14,023 bases of DNA, taken from Sulfurimonas sp. Its GTDB lineage: Bacteria > Campylobacterota > Campylobacteria > Campylobacterales > Sulfurimonadaceae. Below are positions 6,491-12,690 of this stretch, in pieces. The position numbers were made by a program, and so were the translations under genes. The notes beneath the pieces were generated by a model, which was not told the origin of the DNA, searched no databases, and saw nothing but the letters and a program-made list of their open reading frames with translations. The stretch covers positions 1 through 14,023 of the forward strand of contig JAUSKV010000192.1 in assembly GCA_030646745.1 (NCBI GenBank), in the 5' to 3' direction. Within the stretch, counting starts at the first letter, position 1; every line of letters begins with the position of its first letter.

Positions 6491-7279
6491 TTAAATAACA
6501 ACGCCGTCAGTTCCATTAACACTAGAACCTGAGCAAGTAATATCCGCCAAGCCCATTTTTCTACGAAAAGAGTTTGCTACTGAGCAGACATTTATCGTAG
6601 ATGCTTTGAGATTATTTGCATCCGAATATGCTTTTGCATCTAAAATTGTTTTTGCAATATCTGCAATGCGTGCCTCAGTTTCAGCACTTACTCCTGATTC
6701 TAAATCGCTGATTCTAGTTCTATACCCCTTTTGAACAACATCGCCTACTTGTTTATCAGTAAATGAATCTTCGATTACAGTTACACGACCTACGAGTGCT
6801 TCCGTTGATGCAGTTGAACCGTCAGATAAAGTATCAATTTGAGCCTGCAACTCTGAAGCTGTTAAATCTGTTGCAGTTAAATTAGATGCAACAATTTCGG
6901 CAAGTGTATCCGTTGCAGATTTGTTGGCATCAATTTTGCTATTTAAAACGAGCTCCGCGTTCGTAGCGCGTGCAGTTTCGTTTGTAATAAGGTTTCTGTT
7001 TTCAAGAATTTTAGTTAAGATTGATTGAACAACACCGTTTTCGTCAGTTATTACAGAATTAATCGCTTTGATTTTTTCTGCTAGTGACTCAACACCGTTT
7101 TCAGAATCAAGTTCAACGATTGAAGTGATTTGTGCTTGTAAACCTGAAACGCTTGTTTCAACTGCCGATGCTGTTGCATAACCTAGTGATTGAACATACT
7201 CAACAACGCTTAAACCCTGTTGTTCTGCTAAATTCTGTAGAGCTAATTCTAACTCTGTTGTAGTGATATTTTCTGCCAT
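6491..7279 (-). CDS. Coiled-coil fibre-like protein (262 aa)
   Basis: Nearly the whole protein is helical with heptad-like hydrophobic spacing (about 5-230): repeated Leu/Ile/Val among Ala, Glu, Thr, Ser and Asn, with phrases such as E-T-x-A-R-A-x-x-A-E and V-S-A-E-T-E-A-R-I. These are typical of trimeric phage tail-fibre and appendage shafts. A short C-terminal domain (about 230-262) contains two Cys, a basic R-R-K patch and a Gly/Ser-rich tip. It follows the BspA-like gene across a large RNA hairpin, and both are likely surface proteins for host recognition. The role is inferred from architecture. Confidence 0.75.
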   Translation of the reverse strand: MAENITTTELELALQNLAEQQGLSVVEYVQSLGYATASAVETSVSGLQAQITSIVELDSENGVESLAEKIKAINSVITDENGVVQSILTKILENRNLITNETARATNAELVLNSKIDANKSATDTLAEIVASNLTATDLTASELQAQIDTLSDGSTASTEALVGRVTVIEDSFTDKQVGDVVQKGYRTRISDLESGVSAETEARIADIAKTILDAKAYSDANNLKASTINVCSVANSFRRKMGLADITCSGSSVNGTDGVVI

Positions 7280-7312
7280 GATAGGACTTCCTTTTGTTTT
7301 TTATTTAGAGTT

Positions 7313-7360
7313 TTTAGGCTCAGTTAAGCCCTCCATGTAGGAGGGATTCGTGAGGCTAAA
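7313..7360 (-). promoter_or_regulatory. Large intercistronic hairpin
   Basis: The inner stem CCCTCC/GGAGGG (7329-7334 and 7340-7345, 5-nt loop) sits inside an outer pair of arms TTTAGGCTC/GAGGCTAAA (7313-7321 and 7352-7360) with one mismatch. It spans most of the 76-bp gap and overlaps the stop of the BspA-like gene. Without a following U-run it may be an attenuator or mRNA processing site that sets different levels for the flanking genes. Confidence 0.5.
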
Positions 7361-8513
7361 CTAAAATTTCGCCTCGAGGACATGTACCCCATTTTGGGAG
7401 ATTTGAAGGTGATAATTTTGAATTGAGACTAAATTTTTCAGGCAATGAAGGTATTTTTGCAACACACCAATTGCTTAAATTTTTATTGAATGCAAGAGAA
7501 CTAGAAAACATATTTCTCATATCCGTAACACTAGAAACATCCCATCCGGAAATATCTTGATTAAACAAAGTAGTCATACAAAACATAGAACTCATAAACT
7601 TAACATTAGAAACATCCCATCCTGAAATATCTCGATTGAATTTTGTCGCATAAAACATGCCGGCCATATCCGTAACATTAGAAACATCCCATCCTGAAAT
7701 ATCTTGATTAAAATCAATTGTATGAAATAAAGAGTTCATATTTGTAACCAAAGAGGTATCAATATTTGTTACATCTTCCTTGTTAACTATCATAGTTTTC
7801 AGCATTGCTTCATTGACGACTAGCTTACCGTTTACTATCGTTCCGACGGATGCAAGTTTTGCCAATCTCACAGCCTCAATTAGTGCTAATCTTTCAGCCT
7901 CTAATCTCTGAGCTTCCAATCTCTCAGCCTCAATTGTTGCTAATCTTTCAGCTTCAACCTGCTCAGGAGTTTTACCGCCGTTTTCAATAATAAAAGTACC
8001 GACAGAAGAATCACCATTGTTTACGATTCCGCTTAGATTAGTGAAGATATTTGCACCGAATACAGAGGGTAAAATCAGAAAATCTTGAACATCTGTATTG
8101 TAATTAATCACCTTTACGACAGGAATTTTAAAAGGCATAATTCGTAAAGCAGATTTTTCAGCCATAGACTGACCGACATTTAAAATAGATTCACCGCTCA
8201 TGTGCGTACCGAATTTGATAATGAGTTCGCTGTAATCTATAATTTGAGCAGGCAATCTCTCTAAAGGATAATCTGCAATATTTGTATTTGCTAGGATATT
8301 ACTAGGAACACCCAGAGCGTCACGGTCTGCATTGTTTACGACCACTAAAATTTTGCCAAGCTTTGGAGCTATGAAGTAGAGTTTTGTGACGACATCTTTG
8401 TCAGAGAGTTCGTTTTGTTTGTCTTTAACGACGACCATGTTAAGAGCTTGAAAGATTGCTTCCTGCTCAGTCAAGTTTTCGTTTGATACGAAAGCGTTTA
8501 TTTTTACATTCAT
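7356..8513 (-). CDS. BspA-like DUF285 repeat protein, candidate receptor-binding protein
   Basis: It has three parts. Residues 1-180 form an unrecognised mixed domain. Residues about 183-222 are a highly charged helix with repeated A-E-R-L. Residues about 255-353 carry DUF285/BspA-type repeats: F-N-x-D-I-S-G-W-D-V-S-x-V at about 268, 292 and 317, and a degenerate copy at 342, spaced 24-25 residues with a following M-x-x-M-F. These repeats are known from surface and adhesion proteins of bacteria and protists. There is no signal peptide, which fits a virion protein better than a host lipoprotein. It is followed by the coiled-coil fibre gene and preceded by the endolysin gene (18 bp). Near-identical DNA repeats could allow unit gain or loss by recombination. 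Confidence 0.8.
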   Translation of the reverse strand: MNVKINAFVSNENLTEQEAIFQALNMVVVKDKQNELSDKDVVTKLYFIAPKLGKILVVVNNADRDALGVPSNILANTNIADYPLERLPAQIIDYSELIIKFGTHMSGESILNVGQSMAEKSALRIMPFKIPVVKVINYNTDVQDFLILPSVFGANIFTNLSGIVNNGDSSVGTFIIENGGKTPEQVEAERLATIEAERLEAQRLEAERLALIEAVRLAKLASVGTIVNGKLVVNEAMLKTMIVNKEDVTNIDTSLVTNMNSLFHTIDFNQDISGWDVSNVTDMAGMFYATKFNRDISGWDVSNVKFMSSMFCMTTLFNQDISGWDVSSVTDMRNMFSSSLAFNKNLSNWCVAKIPSLPEKFSLNSKLSPSNLPKWGTCPRGEILV

Positions 8514-8530
8514 TTTTTATCCTTTTTTTT

Positions 8531-9040
8531 TTAATTTACTACATCAAAACTAGCATCATCCGAGGCAGAAGCCATCTTTGAAGACAACACTTTTGCACGG
8601 TTTGGAGTTTGTTTCGCCCATTTACTGTTTAACATCTCTTTACTAGCAAGAGCGTAGTAATTGCCTTCTAAAGCTCTAAACATCTTTTGAAAATTTAAAA
8701 CACCGTTTACACCGAGTTGATACGCCATTTCATAAACAATCACCTGCTTAAAAAGTGGAAGTTTCAAAAGCATAGGTTTGCGAGTTGTAATATCTTTCAT
8801 AATGTCCGATAAACGACTTCTTAAAAGATATTCAGCTTCAGATTCAGAGAGAGGGAAATCTATACCCTCACCAAAACCGGTAATTACACGACTCTCAGAG
8901 AGGTCCATAAGCTCCGAAACACTCAAAGGTGTTCTACAGCCATAACCTACCGTTTCAAAACCCTCAGAGCATAAATAAACAGAACCACGAAAGCCCTCAT
9001 GTTTTTTGATACTCTCAATTAAATCTTTCATGTTGTGCAT
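8531..9040 (-). CDS. Endolysin, T4-type lysozyme (GH24)
   Basis: This 169-residue muramidase is expected to cleave the N-acetylmuramic acid to N-acetylglucosamine bond of peptidoglycan at lysis. Glu15 in K-H-E-G-F, Cys24 and Thr30 in F-E-T-V-G-Y-G-C match the E-8-(D/C)-5-T catalytic spacing of the family, with Cys in place of T4 Asp20, a known variant. The C-terminal half has the usual Y-Q-L-G-x-N-G-V and W-A-x-Q-T-P-x-R patterns. The length is normal. There is no signal or SAR segment, so it should need a holin. It lies between the Rep and BspA-like genes. Lysozymes are unusual for filamentous phages, which exit without lysis, so this argues for a lytic exit or a virion-associated enzyme. 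Confidence 0.9.
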   Translation of the reverse strand: MHNMKDLIESIKKHEGFRGSVYLCSEGFETVGYGCRTPLSVSELMDLSESRVITGFGEGIDFPLSESEAEYLLRSRLSDIMKDITTRKPMLLKLPLFKQVIVYEMAYQLGVNGVLNFQKMFRALEGNYYALASKEMLNSKWAKQTPNRAKVLSSKMASASDDASFDVVN

Positions 9041-9051
9041 TTTTTTTACTC

Positions 9052-10482
9052 CTAAAATAATTTATCGGCTTCATGTAAAGCCGTGTTTGTGTTTATAAAA
9101 AGTGAAGATGCTTCACTTGTTAAATGCTTATCCTGATTTGCAGGAAAAGCGAGCCGTGAAAATAGTCTATCCGTCATGTCAGAGCTGAATCTGTTTGCAT
9201 GTATAGAAGAGTTTGCGATTTCTACCGTTGTATAAATATTTGCTTCTAAAGCTTTGTACATAGGCAGATTGCATACGCCGTTATCTTGCAGATATTCGAT
9301 TCTCTCAAACCAATCAAGTTGCTTGTTAAAGCTATCTTCGATAAGACTGATTTGTTTTTTATGGAAATTTTGCTCATTTGCTTCTTTGAACGCTTGAATT
9401 ACGGTTGCAGAATCAACAGAGCCGTAGTGTTTTGCCATGGTGGAGTAGAGGCTTTTTATGCTGTTTGAAACATAATCGAAAGAGCCGGATTTTGGAATAT
9501 TAAAAGCAGTGGAGATATCTTTACCGCAGTATGTATTCCAGATTTTTAAATCAGACCAAAAAGGCAGAGAATCAGCTTTTTTGAGTATGTGACGAATTGC
9601 ATTTTTAGAGAGGAGTCTTTCACTACCGTTTTTGAGAGTTCTTTTACCTCTTAACATGTCAAAAGTATCGGAATCGCTTACATCCAAAATCCTGAAATCC
9701 GTTAAAGCCTTATTCCATAAATCGGGAATACCGTTTAAAATATTATTGTAATCGTCCATCGTAGAGCCGTCAGAGTTCACAAGTTTTTTAAGTTTGTTGC
9801 GTCTGATTTGAATCTCTAAACGCCAGACCGTAGCGTTAGGGTTATAATTTGGTTTATGTTCCCAAAGAAGAGTTTGTGCAAAACCCTTGTTTTTGAACTT
9901 GTTTATCTCTAAAGTTTTATTGTAAATCCGCATGTGGTAATCACCACCGCCAAAACTAAAACCGCTGAAAGTAGTAGCACTTCCATATGCAGAGGCACGG
10001 CTATAATCTGTCTCTTCTTGATGTGTTTGAGAGTTGCGGGAACGGGTCTTCATGCGAAAGAAATCTAAATGTGTAAAGTGATAGCCTTGAATATCAGTTG
10101 CCAAGTGAATTTCGGATATCTTTACTTTTGAATCGTCTAGGAAAAAATCGGCTATGAAACTGTTAACAATTGCAATCGCTTTAACATACCCTTTACGAGC
10201 GAGGAATTCAGCTCTAAACTCAACTTTAATTACTGGCGAGGGATTGATTTTATTTTTAGTTTTTCTCAGTGCGATAGAGACATCATTATTCGCAATGACA
10301 ACGGAGAAACCCGTTACAGATTTATCCATAACATTGAATTTATGCGAGCCGAATTCAACGTTAATGCTTTTTGTATCACCGTACTCATTTTTGACTTTTT
10401 GAGAATCTTTTTTGAGTGCGATAAGAGTGTCAACGCTTTTGAGATACTTTGTAAAACTTTCATCACTTAGAGTTGTTGTCAT
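9052..10482 (-). CDS. Replication initiator, Rep_trans-like
   Basis: This 476-residue protein probably nicks the origin and starts rolling-circle replication. Motifs in order fit the Rep_trans / phage replication initiation family: E-I-H-L-A-T-D-I-Q-G (124-133), R-I-Y-N-K-T-L-E-I (185-193) with Tyr187 as a possible nucleophile, and V-W-R-L-E-I-Q-I-R-R (219-228) carrying the acidic metal-site pattern. The C-terminal 230 residues are helical. The family is typical of ssDNA phages and rolling-circle plasmids. The ATG has no visible Shine-Dalgarno (upstream CATTACTAC) and the frame stays open upstream, so initiation may be regulated or start at a non-ATG codon. It is followed closely by the endolysin gene. 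A C-rich hairpin upstream is a candidate origin. Confidence 0.8.
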   Translation of the reverse strand: MTTTLSDESFTKYLKSVDTLIALKKDSQKVKNEYGDTKSINVEFGSHKFNVMDKSVTGFSVVIANNDVSIALRKTKNKINPSPVIKVEFRAEFLARKGYVKAIAIVNSFIADFFLDDSKVKISEIHLATDIQGYHFTHLDFFRMKTRSRNSQTHQEETDYSRASAYGSATTFSGFSFGGGDYHMRIYNKTLEINKFKNKGFAQTLLWEHKPNYNPNATVWRLEIQIRRNKLKKLVNSDGSTMDDYNNILNGIPDLWNKALTDFRILDVSDSDTFDMLRGKRTLKNGSERLLSKNAIRHILKKADSLPFWSDLKIWNTYCGKDISTAFNIPKSGSFDYVSNSIKSLYSTMAKHYGSVDSATVIQAFKEANEQNFHKKQISLIEDSFNKQLDWFERIEYLQDNGVCNLPMYKALEANIYTTVEIANSSIHANRFSSDMTDRLFSRLAFPANQDKHLTSEASSLFINTNTALHEADKLF

Positions 10483-10619
10483 GTAGTAATGAAATTTTAG
10501 AGTGTCTATGTGTTGAGAAATTTTGTTAACTTGATTTATTATTTTGAAGCCCCTATCGCACTTTTAAATTTTTCGCCATTTAGACCCCCTTGTTAAACCA
10601 CGGGGGGGGACAACACAAA
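10483..10619. other. Candidate replication origin region
   Basis: This 137-bp gap lies between the 94-residue gene and rep. It contains CCCCC-TTGTTAAACCAC-GGGGG (10585-10608, 5-bp GC stem, 12-nt loop, with the G-run extending to eight) in otherwise AT-rich DNA. A GC hairpin beside rep is the usual place for a rolling-circle nick site, but I cannot identify the nick. On the minus strand it reads AACAAGGGGG then TCTAA, close to the right integration junction. An AT-rich part (10500-10550) probably holds the rep promoter. Confidence 0.45.
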
Positions 10620-10904
10620 TCAGAAATCAAAACTCAGTTGTAAATTGGTTTTGATATTTGAAATTTCTCTTTTTTCTGCCAACTCTAAAACCATGTTGAA
10701 CTCTTTGGCATGTATCTCACGAACATATTTATTAAAAGATACACCGACATAATATCTATGCGAGCACTTATAATAAATCTTGAACTCATACTCAAATTGT
10801 TTCGTTATCATCTGAGGCAGAGGATAATATTTTGCACTATCGTCGAAGTACTTTACCTTTGAGCCACTATCAACAAACGCCACGAAATCTGAGTATAAAG
10901 ACAT
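10620..10904 (-). CDS. Unknown protein (94 aa) upstream of rep
   Basis: This is an unrecognised small soluble protein, rich in Tyr, Phe and Lys, with an aromatic beta-like centre (about 36-57, including Y-E-F-K-I-Y-Y-K and H-R-Y-Y-V-G-V-S-F). A Glu/Lys helix (about 62-82) and a hydrophobic tail follow. There is no membrane segment. It starts 8 bp after the ssDNA-binding candidate with AGG in the spacer and ends just before the presumed origin. Its place between that gene and rep suggests a replication accessory or copy-control role, by position only. Confidence 0.7.
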   Translation of the reverse strand: MSLYSDFVAFVDSGSKVKYFDDSAKYYPLPQMITKQFEYEFKIYYKCSHRYYVGVSFNKYVREIHAKEFNMVLELAEKREISNIKTNLQLSFDF

Positions 10905-10912
10905 CTTAGAAC

Positions 10913-11320
10913 CTAAAGAATCGTGTATTTTGAGTATATATCTTGAACAGTGCCGAAGTTGATACCTTTACGACCGGAGAGAAGAATTCTCGTACCAATT
11001 TCAAGTTCAGCATCCCACTCTTTGGTAATTGCAACATCAATTGCACCGCCCTCAAAAGCTAGAGTTATGTAAAATCTTGAATCCCAAAATTTAGGGCTTC
11101 CGTCTTCGTTAACTTCTTGAATATCCGTATATTTGCCGTCAACTCGCTTCATGCGTGGTTGTGGTTCGGTTTTTCTTTTACCCGAAATAATTCCGGCTAG
11201 CTCAATAGAATTTTTTGAAATTCTCTCCATGTATAAACGGGTTTGTTCCTGTACGTCTGCAATTGTCAGAACGGGAGCGTCAAAGTTTGTTTCAGGTAGG
11301 GTATTTTTTTTATCAGCCAT
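10913..11320 (-). CDS. Probable ssDNA-binding protein (OB-fold-like)
   Basis: The 135-residue protein has a disordered, acidic N-terminus and a helix (20-37). Its strand pattern suggests an OB fold: about 39-47 (S-I-E-L-A-G-I-I-S), 79-97 (F-Y-I-T-L-A-F-E then A-I-D-V-A-I), 102-112 (L-E-I-G-T-R-I-L-L-S) and 121-134. A basic insertion (about 48-62) could contact DNA. Many ssDNA phages encode a small SSB-like protein just ahead of rep to coat displaced strand, and the position fits. It overlaps the HTH gene by 8 bp. The fold is inferred from pattern, not confirmed. Confidence 0.6.
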   Translation of the reverse strand: MADKKNTLPETNFDAPVLTIADVQEQTRLYMERISKNSIELAGIISGKRKTEPQPRMKRVDGKYTDIQEVNEDGSPKFWDSRFYITLAFEGGAIDVAITKEWDAELEIGTRILLSGRKGINFGTVQDIYSKYTIL

Positions 11321-11492
11321 TTTGGACTTCCTTGTTTTTAGTTAAATCTTGATAAGTGTATTTATCAAGTTTGTTATAGAGTGTTCTTCTAGAAACACCG
11401 GACAGACGAGAAACATTTGTAACATTTAAATGCGTACCCCCTCTTAAGATTGTTAAAAAAGCCTTATAAATGGCTCTGTCGACTTGGTTCAT
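11313..11492 (-). CDS. Mini Fis-type helix-turn-helix protein (59 aa)
   Basis: This short gene reads from ATG at 11492-11490. The product has a helical N-terminus (M-N-Q-V-D-R-A-I-Y-K-A-F), L-N-V-T-N-V-S-R-L-S-G-V at about 22-33, and S-R-R-T-L-Y-N-K-L-D-K-Y at about 34-45. This is the classic Fis/NtrC C-terminal HTH pattern (G-x-S-R-x-T-L-Y-x-K-L). It lacks the N-terminal dimer region of full Fis and any AAA domain. Its ATG overlaps the recombinase stop as ATGA and its end overlaps the next start by 8 bp, so all three are probably translated together. A role as accessory DNA-bending factor or regulator of the recombinase or of replication is an inference. Confidence 0.8.
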   Translation of the reverse strand: MNQVDRAIYKAFLTILRGGTHLNVTNVSRLSGVSRRTLYNKLDKYTYQDLTKNKEVQNG

Positions 11493-12472
11493 TGATTGAG
11501 TGACTTGTAATAGTTGAGTTTTGTGATAATTGCACGGAAGATATGAGCGGAAATTGCAATGAGAGCGACCTTCGTGGGCTTACCGTTTGCAAGCAGTCTG
11601 TCATATTTTATTTTTATTTCTGTATTTGTTCTGACACTACCAACAGCGGACATGTAGAGCATTTTACGAACTTCATGGTTACCGCTTTTACTGATGTGTT
11701 GTTTTTTATGTACGGATGTGCCGCTATCTTTATAAACAGGATTGAGACCGATTAAGCTCTGAAGTTGTTTGAGTGAACTCGTTTGGGAAATGTCGTAGAT
11801 GATAGGAAGAACGGCGAGAAGCGTTTTATCACTTACTCCTATCAAATCATTTTTGACCAAATCATATTCAGGCATAGAGATTTTTATAGTTGTAATCAAC
11901 TCTTTAAGCGCTACATTTTTGGTTTTAGTGAATGCCAATTTCAGAGCGATAATTTCATTTTTTAGAGTGAGACTTGTAAAATCATCATTTAAAATTGAAT
12001 CATTTAAACCTTTTAGATGCGTTTCTGCTTTTATGACTAAGTTTATATAACCGGAATACGATTTATATAAAGTCTTTGTACCGGAATGCGAAGAGTTGAA
12101 GAGTTTATCATCAAGAGTTGTAAGATAATCAGCAATGTAATAGCTGTCAAGCTTATCGGTTTTACTCTCAAAGTTTTTATATTTGATGTAATGATGGAGC
12201 TTAGAGGGATTAATCAAAATATATTTGATGCTATGAGAATCTAAATATTTTTGAAGATTAACCATGTAAGTTGAAGTGGCTTCTAATCCTAAACGGATGT
12301 TCTGGAGAAGATTAGCAGATTCAAGGAAAGAGAAAAAGTTGAAAAAACCGTCAAAGTCATTTGAGTAGGATTCATATACACAGTTTGAAAAATTGCCATT
12401 ATGCAGACATACGTCAAATTTAAGTTTTGCAATATCAACACCGATGTAAGTTATGTCATTTATGTTAGTCAT
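11489..12472 (-). CDS. IS110/Piv-family DEDD recombinase
   Basis: This 327-residue protein has the normal length for IS110-family transposases. The RuvC-like domain holds Asp13 (I-G-V-D-I-A-K), Glu64 (G-L-E-A-T), Asp106 and Asp109 (K-T-D-K-L-D), making the DEDD set. A helical linker (about 120-200) is followed by the Transposase_20 domain (about 206-290) with I-G-L-N-P at 241-245, D-S-G-T at 249-252 (Ser250 is the candidate nucleophile) and I-S-K-S-G-N-H-E-V-R-K. The protein looks intact. AAAGGA lies about 8 bp before its ATG. The family recombines DNA guided by an RNA from the non-coding end, and Piv members invert DNA or mobilise filamentous prophages (Neisseria Nf). Overlap with the HTH gene shows it belongs to this operon and likely integrates the whole element. 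Confidence 0.9.
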   Translation of the reverse strand: MTNINDITYIGVDIAKLKFDVCLHNGNFSNCVYESYSNDFDGFFNFFSFLESANLLQNIRLGLEATSTYMVNLQKYLDSHSIKYILINPSKLHHYIKYKNFESKTDKLDSYYIADYLTTLDDKLFNSSHSGTKTLYKSYSGYINLVIKAETHLKGLNDSILNDDFTSLTLKNEIIALKLAFTKTKNVALKELITTIKISMPEYDLVKNDLIGVSDKTLLAVLPIIYDISQTSSLKQLQSLIGLNPVYKDSGTSVHKKQHISKSGNHEVRKMLYMSAVGSVRTNTEIKIKYDRLLANGKPTKVALIAISAHIFRAIITKLNYYKSLNQ

Positions 12473-12600
12473 AATTTGTATCCTTTGTTTAATCTACTAT
12501 TCTCTTATTCAGGGACTAAGCCCTATTATTCTTTTCAGTGTTTAAACTTAAGCCTAGTCTTATTCACAGGGTTAAACCCTAAGATTTTGTGCAGGCATAA
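12473..12600 (-). ncRNA. Candidate bridge RNA / structured leader of the recombinase
   Basis: About 125 nt before the recombinase carry two related modules 55 bp apart (12503-12530 and 12558-12585, both beginning TCTTATTCA on the plus strand). Each has a GGG/CCC hairpin: AGGGTT-T-AACCCT in the first-transcribed module and AGGG-CUUAGU-CCCU in the second. UCUUA/UAAGA arms surround the first. IS110-group elements encode their bridge RNA here, with a target loop followed by a donor loop. The first loop shares GGGTT with the inferred target core. The second has TTAGTC, near the donor GTTAGAC. These matches are too short to prove guiding. Confidence 0.45.
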
Positions 12601-12655
12601 GAATATTTTAAGTAAATAAAAGGGAAAAAAGGAAAAATTTGACAAATTGAAAAGA
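12600..12655 (-). promoter_or_regulatory. Promoter region for the leader and recombinase operon
   Basis: On the minus strand a T-rich tract (12652-12617; TTTTTCC and TTTTTTTCCC blocks) is followed by TAAAATATT (about 12610-12602) just before the structured leader. This fits a Campylobacterota housekeeping promoter with weak -35 and periodic T-rich upstream DNA. TTGTCA at about 12642 is too far from the -10 to be a standard -35. Confidence 0.4.
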
Positions 12656-12675
12656 AATTTGCTAAATTTGGTAAG

Positions 12676-12690
12676 CGGTTAGACCCCTTG
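12676..12690. other. Right attachment junction
   Basis: On the minus strand the IS30 frame reads ...AAACAAGGG, then GT (12684-12683), then element DNA CTAACCGCTTACC. Just inside IS30, ACCCC (12703-12699) and GGGGT (12687-12683) form an inverted repeat with a 10-nt spacer, so insertion was at the foot of a small palindrome, a target type seen for several IS110-family elements. Confidence 0.65.

Larger units (their letters stand above)
27..12684 (-). mobile_element. Integrated phage-like element with IS110-family recombinase
   Basis: The element carries a Rep_trans-like initiator, an ssDNA-binding candidate, an endolysin, fibre-like proteins and an IS110 recombinase, nearly all on one strand with tiny gaps. 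Its limits come from the flanks. On the minus strand the IS30 reading frame runs into CAAGGGGT at 12690-12683 and then changes to unrelated sequence. The missing IS30 end, TGCACTTACTACTTGA, reappears at 24-9. Joining the flanks at a shared GT (12684-12683 and 26-25) restores an open frame ending K-Q-G-V-A-L-T-T-stop. The integrated length is then 12,658 bp. The exact crossover base is ambiguous by a few positions because GT recurs at 28-27. No tyrosine or serine integrase, packaging ATPase or familiar capsid gene was seen. Confidence 0.85.

Noticed and set aside
11489..12680. Recombinase as an independent IS110 insertion in the phage
   Set aside because: Its stop overlaps the next gene start by ATGA and no separate right end or disrupted gene is visible; the flanking IS30 reconstruction needs the whole element removed.
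1..12684. Classical filamentous (inovirus) prophage
   Set aside because: Rep, SSB and IS110 fit, but there is no Zot-type ATPase and no short single-helix coat protein, and a lysozyme is present; kept only as a distant possibility.
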